Origin: Pelodera strongyloides
Lineage: Eukaryota; Nematoda; Chromadorea; Rhabditida; Rhabditidae
DNA length: 64,000 bases
Assembly: GCA_036852015.1 (NCBI GenBank)
Contig: JAANDG010000399.1
Location: 1 to 64,000 of the forward strand
Direction: 5' to 3'
The notes beneath the pieces are model-generated. The model was not told where the DNA came from. It worked only from the letters and a program-made list of their open reading frames with translations, and searched no databases. This document shows positions 26,101 through 34,200 of this stretch, in pieces. Made by a program: the position numbers and the translations under genes. Position 1 is the first letter of the stretch. Each line of letters starts with the position of its first letter.

Positions 26101-26930
26101 TGTGATAAACCAAGCCATATATGTGACTGGGAAAACCAGACGCGCTACCTTCAAAAGTTGTGTGCAACGGTGTAACCAGCATTATCATTACAAAAGGAGG
26201 ATTACAATTAGCTTATGATGCTTTCCCAAAAATTAGAGCACTCTCGGTAAAATCTCAACGCCCATAATTTAATTTTGACGTAAAATGGTGCACAGAATCA
26301 AAAATAGAAACAATTCCACGGGAAGCTACCTAATGGATTGCTATAGCACCTTTTCCAGCTAACTAAGTCATAAACATGAGAGAATATGACTTTAATTTAG
26401 ATTACTTTCTAATTTTGTATATTGACTACATTTTTTTAAATCACACAAATGAGCCCCGACGCGACACGCATACGGGTCGGAACTACGGTATGGCCGGAGG
26501 GCCGGGCCGGGTTTAGTACCCTCCCAAAAGATAGAGGCTAATGTAAAAGAACAAAACCTGAACTACTAATATGCGACTCGTCAAACATGCTTGTGGAAAG
26601 CTTCGGCATAGTAGACACATTCCGGGAGAGACGTCCTTTAGGCAAATCCGTTTTGGGGGCCGGAAACGCTTTGCTGAAACGAAATAAAGTTCATATTTTA
26701 TAAGTAATAAGTAAAATGAATCCAACCTGAACTGAACGACAAAACGACTATTCGCTTTGTGTTCTTGCGGTTTGACACGTTAACAAAGACTTCAAACTAA
26801 ACTTTTTCATTTACAGATGACGTATCAACATAACTTACTTGTACTCCTTCATCGAATTAGCCAAAAATATCCTTGTTGCTTCGCTTTCATCTTCTTCATC
26901 GTACGTGTAAGTAAACCTCCTATTAGACAT
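11124..26930 (-). CDS. mdf-1: MAD1/MDF-1-like spindle assembly checkpoint protein
   Basis: I joined 23 exons with consistent phase into about 674 residues. MAD1 proteins are near this size: human about 718, C. elegans MDF-1 about 679. Exons (-): 26930-26839, 26673-26558, 25647-25538, 25239-25126, 24811-24668, 24347-24302, 23984-23877, 23408-23294, 22990-22941, 22637-22541, 22236-22189, 21827-21734, 16001-15883, 15651-15598, 14728-14622, 14317-14229, 14005-13949, 13432-13366, 13030-12975, 12602-12543, 12170-12102, 11746-11661, 11250-11124. Most of the protein is charged coiled coil. The C-terminus carries the family signature: ALTGYQIK (residues about 574-581), a Trp-rich stretch, then GSVPAFLSRVTLTL before the stop. 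MAD1 recruits MAD2 to unattached kinetochores and sits at the nuclear envelope in interphase. A possible MAD2-binding motif (RIMLSP, residue about 283) is weak. Introns hold an LTR retrotransposon and several MITEs. The C-terminal call is strong; donors of exons 13-14 were chosen by phase. Confidence 0.88.
14800..14828. repeat. Perfect 13-bp-stem hairpin
   Basis: CTCTAATATTACC and its exact inverse are separated by AA, inside intron 14 of the MAD1 gene. Degenerate echoes of the same bases follow to about 14880 (CTCTAATGTTACTAAGG). Confidence 0.7.
14987..15435. mobile_element. 449-bp palindromic element flanked by TTAA
   Basis: Left end TTAA-AGGGAGAGGCTCACGAG; right end is its inverse, CTCGTGAGCCTCTCCCT-TTAA. 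Arms of about 150-165 bp pair imperfectly, the inner ends being GGCCAGGTACCG and CGGTACCTGGCC. The middle (about 15140-15290) is unpaired. It lies in intron 14 of the MAD1 gene. The TTAA junctions fit a piggyBac-type cut-and-paste target, but there is no transposase. Confidence 0.8.
16224..16522 (+). repeat. 5' LTR of the gypsy-type element
   Basis: 299 bp, TG...CA ends, with a terminal inverted TGTTA-like/TAACA pairing. It contains a AATAAACTC polyadenylation-type signal near 16439. It matches the 3' LTR apart from a single extra T in a TTTTT run near 16381. Confidence 0.95.
16575..16685 (+). repeat. Tandem duplication in the retrotransposon leader
   Basis: A unit of about 53 bp beginning GATCTCTACGGAAAGGTGTG occurs twice in a row (about 16579 and 16632) between the 5' LTR and gag. 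The copies differ at only a few positions. Confidence 0.8.
16983..18032 (+). CDS. Retrotransposon Gag polyprotein
   Basis: The frame of 349 residues starts at the first ATG (the open frame itself reaches back to 16959). The N-terminal part is Lys/Glu/Gln-rich and helical, followed by a capsid-like region. Near the C-terminus are two zinc-knuckle-like motifs: CKYCGRDSGHQTC (spacing unusual) and CHGCGRRGHYTVVC, a standard CX2CX4HX4C. A basic tail follows. Gag forms the particle that packages the element RNA. The stop lies inside the overlapping pol frame, which is in the -1 register, so Gag-Pol would need a -1 frameshift in the overlap 17930-18032. Confidence 0.9.
   Translation: MTDEDERVSMKEIMTVLNALQKGQKALQAGQDSAASRLLRLEETEQNLLQTVATTETSRETEPLTSEARGMLNVLYKNVPMFEFSVEDGASFTDWYHDHQDLIEVQAACVPETNRIRFLLSRLGQQQEKNLKLRCLPKKPIEMKFEELIGKMKVVFTTKKSLFRKRIECLHVTREFGIDYKAHIGVVNKACDEFAFNELTDAQFRVLNYLNSLRSHEDIELRAWLVKTLDRTPSMTLDDVADAIDSYYLHKDDIDLPMAPAIVNKVNKPHREYKNNDRRPTQQKCKYCGRDSGHQTCPAKEATCHGCGRRGHYTVVCQQKKGNNKNRNRNETSMKCLHDLLATGASLSR
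17930..20302 (+). CDS. Retrotransposon Pol: protease, reverse transcriptase, RNase H, start of integrase
   Basis: This open frame overlaps gag by about 100 nt and has no ATG of its own, consistent with a -1 frameshift fusion. Aspartic protease: LDTGSDLTLIS near residue 43. Reverse transcriptase: conserved blocks through FSTLDFKDAYLQ and the catalytic AYLDDVIVSG near residue 335. RNase H: VTDASQYGLGAVL near residue 482 and the later TDHKPL. Integrase zinc-binding region: H-X3-H and CANC between about residues 708 and 750, then the first core Asp in HADFAG. The frame stops just after this point, in the middle of the integrase core, so Pol as read here is truncated. The domain order and motifs are those of Ty3/gypsy elements. 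Confidence 0.93.
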   Translation: MPAEKGQQQESKSKRNVHEVSSRPVGHRCVTIQMNGKKVRLQLDTGSDLTLISEATWKALGRPNLQSPSVVATAANGEKLELIGSFECNASYQDEHLTGIVHVTARMNLLGLDWLERFPSFRSVMDAVCNRVSGKPSIETSHESESAATYVATLKTQFADVFATGLGFCKKTKARLQLKKGENEIFRPKRMVPFHFKETVELELDRLEQLGVIERVTYSPWAAPILCVKKPNGSVRVCADFSTGLNEALEDFSHPIPSAEEIMTTLNGGTVFSTLDFKDAYLQVELEDDSKKLLVINTHRGLYRYNRLCFGVKTAPGIFQQIMDAMITGLDGCCAYLDDVIVSGRTRQEHDRNLNACMKRISEYGFHVNFEKCTFAAREIRYLGMIISAEGRETDPAKIRPILEMPEPNDVSQLRSFIGKINYYGRFIKELHKIRVPFDELLKKDVKWYWSKECQDAFEQVKKIVASPMLLTHYDPKKELILVTDASQYGLGAVLLHRMKDGSQKAVEHASRTLLPAEKNYGQIEKEGLSIFWALKKFYKYLMGRKFTLVTDHKPLVSIFGSKKGIPVTSANRLQRWAVYIKGFDFKIVFKPTAEMGCADVLSRLIANQADADEEKVIARVHTEMFRDEHFRTIAALPVTVNVLREATEKDKTLTAVLNAHRTGNWPERPSKDITQFANRKTSLSQTNGILLFGDRIVIPASLKGRILRQLHQGHQGIVRTKSLARSLVYWPFIDEDIENMVKSCANCSRAQKAPTKTNLESWSKASVPWERVHADFAGPLEGKYYFDCR
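20270..21250 (+). pseudogene. Frame-shifted remainder of integrase and Pol C-terminus
   Basis: The rest of integrase is present but split between frames. DAYSKWPEIVAM continues the core in the frame after the Pol stop. From about 20345 to 20799 a third frame holds TDNGTQF and the SNGQAER block with the remaining catalytic residues. From about 20760-20790 the sequence moves again to a frame ending at 21250 with a GDLVYVRDY chromodomain-adjacent-type segment and an acidic, Thr/Pro-rich tail. Three frame changes, each explicable by a single-base indel, lie within about 520 bp. Either the copy is inactive or the assembly has base-level errors here. Confidence 0.85.
21336..21633 (+). repeat. 3' LTR of the gypsy-type element
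   Basis: 298 bp, identical to the 5' LTR except for one missing T. It is followed by the target duplication GAAAG. Confidence 0.95.
23116..23222. mobile_element. Foldback MITE, family 2 (copy 2)
   Basis: Begins AGAGGCCGTATTCACCAAAA and ends TTGGTGAACACCGCCTCT. The interior has CTCTAGCTCCATGGGGAG as in copy 1. It lies in intron 8 of the MAD1 gene. Confidence 0.75.
25767..26525. mobile_element. 759-bp TIR element with 9-bp target duplication (Mutator-like, non-autonomous)
   Basis: The left end GGGAGGGTAATAAACCCGGC and the inverse of the right end GGGAGGGTACTAAACCCGGC differ at one base. Inverted similarity continues inward through the CGTCGCGG/CCCCGACG segments for about 80 bp. The 9-bp repeat AAAAGATAG flanks both sides exactly (25758-25766, 26526-26534). 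Nine bases is the usual duplication of Mutator-like transposons, so that class is the best guess. No transposase frame is present. It sits in intron 2 of the MAD1 gene. Confidence 0.85.
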
Positions 26931-27471
26931 ACCTGAACAGGTCCAGGTGCTACGTTAACAGCTCAAAGAAGCATAGTTATAATGTAAAACAAAAGCAAAA
27001 CAATAAAGAAGAAAAAGCGACCGACCGCGCGACGAAAGGAGCAAAAAAGAGAGCTGTTATGCACATTCGCGGTATTTTCGCATATTCTACCGTATGAAAA
27101 CTTTGACGAGAGAGTATGGAAAACTATGAGTGTCCAGGGGCAAAAACCCAAAATGCACAGATTCCGCAACTGTGCATTCATGGCTATTTTTCTGCGAATC
27201 GCGCACGTTGTTTTTTGAATTGAGTTTTCGTTTTCGTGTAATTTCACATGTTTTATTCTGCATAGCGTATGAATATTCGTGCTTCGTGATTCCCCTCCCA
27301 CTGTATCTAATAAAGAAGGCACATCCGCTACCTGGAATAGACTGTAGTATGAATGGGTGCTTCGTAACGGTTTTTGTAACAAAAATTCTATAGTGATGTC
27401 CTTCTCAACAAGCTCTTTCAGGCAGATTTTATGCAATATTGTTTGTTTCCACAAATTACTTCTATTGCAAT
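26931..27471. promoter_or_regulatory. Divergent intergenic region between MAD1 and Rab39 genes
   Basis: Only 541 bp separate the two start codons, so both promoters must lie here unless either gene is trans-spliced from further off. No TATA box or known site is clear. A TTTCAG acceptor at 27416-27421 could serve as a 5' trans-splice site for the Rab39 gene, and a TTCAG lies just before the MAD1 ATG on the minus strand. Confidence 0.5.
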
Positions 27472-28836
27472 ATGGATTTGAACTTTATTGGAGACGACTT
27501 TGGACCATTATTCCACTACCAGTTTCGATTTATCCTAATTGGTGATTCAACCGTTGGAAAATCAAGTCTTCTGAAGTACTTCACAGAAGGCAGGGTTGCA
27601 GAAATTAGTGATCCCACAGTTGGAGTTGATTTCTATGCCCGAATGGTTGAATTGAAGCCTGGCTATCGCATCAAGCTGCAATTATGGGATACCGCTGGAC
27701 AGGAGAAGTTTAGGTGTGTGAAATCATCCAGCAGATGGACCGTTTCGTTTTGAATGACATTTCATAATTCATTTTACCATATTTTTATATTGGGCTTTCC
27801 TTTATATTTAAACTTCAAGCACGCCATCCATGGACTATGGACATCACAGATGTCATGTTCGTTATCCGTACACTGTGTGCGTGGTTTGGTTATGTACTAT
27901 TTTTAGGTCAATTACCCGTTCCTACTACCGCAATTCGGTGGGAGTTCTTCTGGTTTTTGACGTCTCAAATCGCGAAAGTTTTGAACACATTCAAGGATGG
28001 TTAAATGAGGCGCACGCAAATGTTGGGGGTCCCTTCCCCGGACAGTGTGTATTTCAGTTAGTTGGGCACAAGTCCGATAAAGGAGCTGAACGAAAGGTTA
28101 GTTGGCACTTTCAGTAGTTTATTTCAACATTGTGTAGGTTTTGTATGCGTATCTATTACTGTACGTGGGTGTACTGTGTACGTGTACTCTAGTACTATAA
28201 TGGTATTTGCACCGCCTACGTAGCGTATACGGTAGCTTTGCGCTGTTTCAATTCTTGCTGAACCTTTGTCTCATGTGTAATTTTAGGTTTTATATGAGGA
28301 AGGAGAATATTTCGCCAAATATCACAAAATGAAGTATATTGAAACTTCTGCCGTAACTGGAGATAATGTATCAGATGCTTTTGTTATGGTAAGTTTGTGC
28401 TAATAATACATTAATTTATTACGCACAAAGACAATCAAGGAAAGCAATGTAACGTGCAGATTGTTTTATAAAATACACATAATAAAGCGGTAATAATACA
28501 AGTCTCAAGAAGCAAATGAGAAGTAAAGCACAAGAAGTCTTACAATTAGTCTTAATTCATCTTCTCTTTTAATTTCATGACTTGAGTGAAACATATCGAT
28601 ATACATCTAAGTTATACAGCCACTAAGCTAAACAAACTCGATTACGAATTTGTGCTAGTGTATTCACTAATATACTTCTTCAGATGGCGCACGAAGTGAA
28701 TTCTCGCTTAGAATGCGGTTCCCTTCGTACTACTGAAGGATGGGAAGGAATCAAAAACGGAATGATGCATACACGATCGATATGCTTATCAGAAGCAGAG
28801 TTAGACGAGCCAAGTAGTGACTCTTGTTCTTGTTGA
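27472..28836 (+). CDS. rab-39: Rab39-type small GTPase
   Basis: Four exons (27472-27713, 27907-28096, 28287-28388, 28684-28836) give 228 residues; Rab39 proteins are about 211-217. The P-loop is GDSTVGKSSL, the switch I region TVGVDF, switch II WDTAGQEKF, the base-binding motif VGHKSD (His-Lys in place of Asn-Lys, as in Rab39) and the last motif ETSA. SDPTVGVDF and RSYYRNSVG are characteristic of the Rab39 branch. The protein ends SCSC, a CXC prenylation signal. Rab39 acts in endosomal, lysosomal and autophagic trafficking. I chose the first in-frame ATG, just before the YQF(R) strand that opens the fold. A short out-of-frame upstream ORF (27431-27481) overlaps this start. Confidence 0.9.
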
Positions 28837-28880
28837 ATTGTTACATTGGCATAATCCTCCGTCCTTGTATTTTCGTCCCT

Positions 28881-29060
28881 GAGGCCGTATTCACCACTCA
28901 AGGGTAAACATTTCTCTAGAGACAAAACTTTTTGAACGCATTTTTCGGGAAGGAGAGTGAGTGGTGAATGCAAATTTTGTGACATAATCTCGCTTTCTAG
29001 GTAAATTTTCTCCGAGAGATAGTTTTCTCCAGGGGTAAACGGAGTGGTGAATACGGCCTC
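28881..29060. mobile_element. Foldback MITE, family 2 (copy 3)
   Basis: 180 bp with ends GAGGCCGTATTCACCACT and AGTGGTGAATACGGCCTC, perfectly inverted. The arms continue with AAGGGTAAAC and GGGGTAAAC variants. Starts 45 bp after the Rab39 stop and so may lie in its 3' UTR. Confidence 0.85.
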
Positions 29061-29126
29061 TGAACTAGAGATATAAATGAGGTACCGTACTCTTTCCTTT
29101 ACTTTCTGTCCGCATTTAACATTTAT

Positions 29127-29263
29127 AATGGGGTTTCCAAGTATGCTGAAACGTTACCGTATCTTCACGAGAATTTTTCATATTATATATGCAGGTTTCG
29201 TGCAGAAATACGGTAGTATTGACAGAATCACACCGATTTTTTGGGATACTTGGAAACCCAATA
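29127..29263. mobile_element. Foldback MITE, family 3 (copy 1)
   Basis: Left end AATGGGGTTTCCAAGTAT; right end inverse ATACTTGGAAACCC then AATA. The interior contains CGTATCTTCACGAGAATTTT and TGCAGAAATACGGTAGTATT, blocks shared by other copies. Confidence 0.85.
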
Positions 29264-31042
29264 GTTTTCCTATGTTTCTGCACTATTTGATGCTTCGGTG
29301 AAGCGTTGAGAATGCTCTACTACTTTGTTTAAAAATTTAAAATCCAAAGTAAGTCTCATCTGTCCTACGCAAAACACACCACTAGTCATTGGCTGGTTTT
29401 CTGTTACCCATCGTAGTCGTGTAGTTACTGTCATTTTACCGTATGCATGAAGTTCAATTTCATAGCCTGCTTGCCTTTACTTCTGTGGCGTCGATAGGTT
29501 TAAATGATCAGAAGCTTAGAATTAAATTCACTTTCCTGAATACTTTTTGCATCATAATGTTCCCAATTTGCTCTACACGGGTACTGTATATGAGATTAGG
29601 AATAGTTTTGTTATGTTTGCTGTTAGGGAGCAACCTTTTTGTAGGACAGAACATCAAATAGTCACATTTATTTTGTCCATTCTTGATCATTCACAATTTG
29701 AAATACTATTATGGAATAGCAGCTCCACCTTTGTATATATTAGTTTATATTTTCGTTATATTTGAGACAAATTTGAATCATTAGTCACTAAATTAGTCTA
29801 GTTCCATTATAAAATGCTAGTCATAATATTTGAGTATTTGTCCTCAATTGATAGAATATAGCATAAATTCATTTGAGATATTTCTTTATCTTTTCACACT
29901 TCTAGAAATTTGAAATTTATTGAAATTTCTTATGGTAGTACTAGTACCGTAGTACCTCTCAAAAGTGTTCAGTGTACACGGCTTGTTAGTTGTGACTTTG
30001 TTTTGTGTGTGTTCATTTACCCGTTTTTATGAGCTTGACCAAAATAGTGTAAATAAAAATTAATAATATTCTTGTAATTTGGATATACGGTGAACTGGGA
30101 GAGTGGGGAAGTTCTTTGGTAATGAAATGAGGTATAATAAGCGTAACCTTTATATCCGGTAAAAAGTTTTCTCTCAAAAGTTCAACCCCCGCATTAGTAA
30201 GACAATTTCCTTCGTTGGGGTGGATATCTTTGATCATAAAATCATATATTTTCATCATGGATATACGGCGAAACACTAAATCTTACAATTAGTGGTGAAT
30301 TGATTTGCAGCAAGTTGTTGCTCTTTTCTTATCGATGAACCTCAACTTATCGTTACATGTGGCTTAATTTGATCATTTTATATGATGCACACTCATATAT
30401 AATGTGCTAATAAATTATTATTATTATCATAAGGTGTTGCTTGTTTGAAAACAGAGAATGAGAATCAGAGCTTTATCTATAATGTCGCGTACACGGTACA
30501 GAGTAAGACAACAATCATTAGTCACAAATATCTTACCCATTAGAGCACTACAGTATACATTCATACAGTAATACAGATGCATAAACATCTACCACATGTT
30601 GGTCGGGCCAACGTTTAATACAAAAGGCAGAAAAAAAATTGCAACACAAACTCTAGTCTTCTGAAGACTAGTGGTCTAGTTGCACGTACAGTTTCAGGGT
30701 CATTAAAGCGATATGGCACATGGTTTGGAAACTGACTTTCCATGTATTATACGCAAATGTGCCCATCTGGGAATTTCCGGCACATAATGGAATTTAATTA
30801 GCATACAGTACATGGGAATGCAAGCACAGGTTTCACAAACCTCGTTGAACTAATTTGGCACGTAGACGTTTCAGGAATTACTTGCAACTCAAGTAATTGT
30901 AAAGCTAATTAGTCATTTACATACGCAAAGGAATAGTCTCATTATAACGGCTGTGCCATTTGACCTACCACAGTGAAATCACAGGTAAAAAGGTTCGGAA
31001 ACTAATATTATGAACTCAACACTAATATTTTTCGCGTGCCTG

Positions 31043-31225
31043 ACCCTTTAAGGCGGTCATAGCCTCCGATTTTTGAAACGAATGATGGACAACTGCATTC
31101 CTGTGTTTATGCTAGGTGAGCTTGATTGTTGTTTCTTCTGATCATGCTCATTTGCGTATGATGCATGGGCATGGAAATGCAGTTATCCAAAATTCATTTC
31201 AAAAATCAGGTGTTATATCGCTCTA
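31043..31225. mobile_element. Foldback MITE, family 1 (degenerate copy)
   Basis: The left arm TTTAAGGCGGTCATAGCC with TTTTTGAAACGAATGATGGA pairs with the right arm TTTCAAAAATCAGG then TGTTATATCGCT. It lies just downstream of the Cys-rich gene stop. Confidence 0.6.
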
Positions 31226-31271
31226 TATATTCACAGGAAATGCTGAACGAGTCAAATGATGAGTTCCTGTC

Positions 31272-34200
31272 CTAATATGCGTTTTCTGTGGAGGTGTCCG
31301 GTTTAGCTATGGGGGTTCTAGATGACTTCAGAAATGAATTGGGATGTTTTCTTCGCATTCGCTGTACACATACGGGGTAACATGTTGTCTGGCATGATGC
31401 CAAGCATTGAGGTCCCGAGATGGAATTAACACCGCATTGATGTTCGCATTGAACACTGCACTCGTGCTGGCAGGTTGCTTGAATGGCGGGCGGTAGAGGG
31501 GTTGGTGGAGGTGCGGTACGAACTGGCATTGGTGTCGATGGAGGTGGGAGTGGAGGTGGACTGAGCGCGGCCTGAAAAGAAAATGATAAGGGTGGCTCCA
31601 TGGTTAGCGCGTTTGTCTCCAACGCTGTCGACCCGAGTTCGAGTCTAACCAGTGACACGTTTGCAAACATGTCGCTTAGTTTCGGCTATAGTTGCAGCAA
31701 GTTCTAACAACGTGTAGAGTGTCGGTGAAGGAGGAAGGTCTTACTGTAACATTCTAAATGTAACTCAAGGAAAAGTTAAAACTCACTAGTACAACATTTC
31801 TCAAGCATTGAATATCACAGACGGGCATGCACCTCTGGTCGCACTGTGTGATTTGTGGTCTAGGGCTAGGCTGGGGCTGGGGCTGGGCCTCCTGAGGTTG
31901 GTTCTGAGTTTGTGTGTACTGTGTTTGTTGCTGATGTATTGCGGGGTAGGCTTGAGGTAGGGGTTGCTGAGGGGCTGGTAGGGCAATCGCTTGAACTTGA
32001 CCACTAGGTTGCGGTAATGGCTTCGCTAAGGTGCAGGTTTCCGTGCACGCTGGAGAACAGTTCGATGCGCACTCGGACAACGTGAGACCAGCGGTGCGGC
32101 AGACCCTGAATATCAAATTCTCTTAATTGGCATATGAAAATACTAGACGGCTATCGCCGCCTGAGGCGACTTTTAAAGCGAAATGCCAGCTCCTTTGGAA
32201 AATTTGCATATGATAAGCAAATCCTATGTATCCTATGCTAATTTTGCGCGATAGCCGTGGACGATCGCGCAAAATTAGCATAGGATACATAGGATTTGCT
32301 TATCATATGCAAATTTTCCAAAGGAGCTGGCATTTCGCTTTAAAGTTTAAACTGCAGGAACAGTGAGCAAACTTGTGTGAAACGTTTGCAACGTACGTTG
32401 AAGAATAATCAAATAAGGTTCGATTTTGCTTGCTCAACACTGGGCTCCGCTTCTCCTTTTACAGCCGCTTAGATATTCTAATTTTCGTTTCGTTCACACA
32501 AACAAAAAAAGTAAACTTTTCTCCTTTATATAATAAGATAAGATAGCTATAGACTAATTGTTGGTTTGTGTGTAAGTCTGTATGCGTATGCAGGTATGCA
32601 CGTTGATACAGCAGAGATACGAATGGAGGAGGACTGTACGCCGTTGCAGAATATTTTGAATTTTAAAAACACGGAGATCGGAAGAAACGGATTTTTTGAA
32701 GACGTTTTTTCCTAGATCTATGGGATGCTCAGTAGTTAATTTGCACTAGAGTTCTCATTAGCCCGTATTCTCGGGTCGACGGGAACGTTTCGTTTGGGAG
32801 CTCATTCGTATGCAAATTTTTCCTCCAGCTAGTCTAGATAGTCGAGAAATTTGCATACAAAGGATTTCCCAAACGGAACGTTTCCATCGACCCGAGAATA
32901 CGGGCTATTGTGTCAACATAGTAGATCTATGGGATGCTCAGTAGTTAATTTGCACTAGAGTTCTCATTGTGTCAACATAGTATAGCAAGTCAAAGAAGAC
33001 TCACTTCAAGCACGTATCCGCGCACTTTGCCTCGCACTCCTTGGTCGTGCTCCTTCTATTGTCGGTCATCAGCTTGAGCAAGCCAATTGCCTCCCTCATA
33101 GATACACAGGACACCGAACACTCGGGCATGCACTCGGGCACGCACGATCTCTGCACTGGTTGTGGCGGAGCGGTCGGCTGAGGAGTAACACGTGTGGTGT
33201 GCACCTAGGAATTGTTGTATAGGGTACCTGGCAGTTAGATTATCAATTTTTATTATACAAAGTAAGGACATTGAGGAATACTGTAACAATACAAATTCTG
33301 GATTTCGTTGTGTACCGTATATGGGTATATGAGAGTGGTTAATCTATACAAATGTCTTATGGAATTGAAGTAATGTGATGATGCGTGAAGATAAATTTAC
33401 GTAGGTAGGGCTCCTCATTTGGATACAGAGGGAGGATTAGAATGAAATTCATAATTTACGTCAACGAAGCACTCACAACAAGAGTCGGTGGCGTCACAGT
33501 ACTCAGCAACAGCGGATTTATTGTGAATGAGATGGGCATCGGCTGAAAGCAGAACACTTTCAGGGATATATGATAACAATAATGAAAGCGAAATACCGGC
33601 CGGTTTTTGAAACGCTTCGAGCAGCTGTGCACGATGCGCTTCAAAATCCAGCCGGCATTTCGCTTTAGCTATTAACTCATTTCGGTGCAAACGATATTGT
33701 CTCGTCTTTTGCTAGTGATCTATCGAGGACCCTATTGAGAGTTTTATTGAGTATAAATTCAGAACCAACCGCTGCAGTTTCTTGTCCGGGATATGGTTTC
33801 TGAAAATTGAAGAAATAATTATTTGGTGAAATCATTTAGGGTTGTTCAAAATGTTTTCCTTATTCATTTCATCTCAACAGCCTATTATCCCCTACAGAGG
33901 AGAAAATCTATAAAATGTCATGGATGTTGCCAGTCCTGAATAGATGAAAAAAGTTCCCTGAACATAAAAATCAATAAAAATCGATAAGTCTTACAAATGA
34001 CTGATTGACGGGGGCTCCTTGCGGCACGATAAATTTGTATTCACTGTATACAGACTTTGCCGCACCCTTCACTGTTGCCTTCTCCTGCTTGCCGCAAGAG
34101 AATTCGCATGCATCTGAGCAAACCTGGAAATCAAATCAACATGGTAATGGTCCAAAGGGCCAAATTCAATGAGAAACATAACATCAGTTATACAATTTTT

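Larger units (their letters stand above)
28837..31271. other. Convergent intergenic region, repeats only
   Basis: Between the 3' ends of the Rab39 gene and the Cys-rich gene I see no coding sequence. It contains one copy each of foldback families 1, 2 and 3, a near-perfect hairpin (CTAGTCTTC-T-GAAGACTAG, 30654-30672) and AT-rich DNA. An AATAAA-type signal lies near 30410. Confidence 0.55.
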
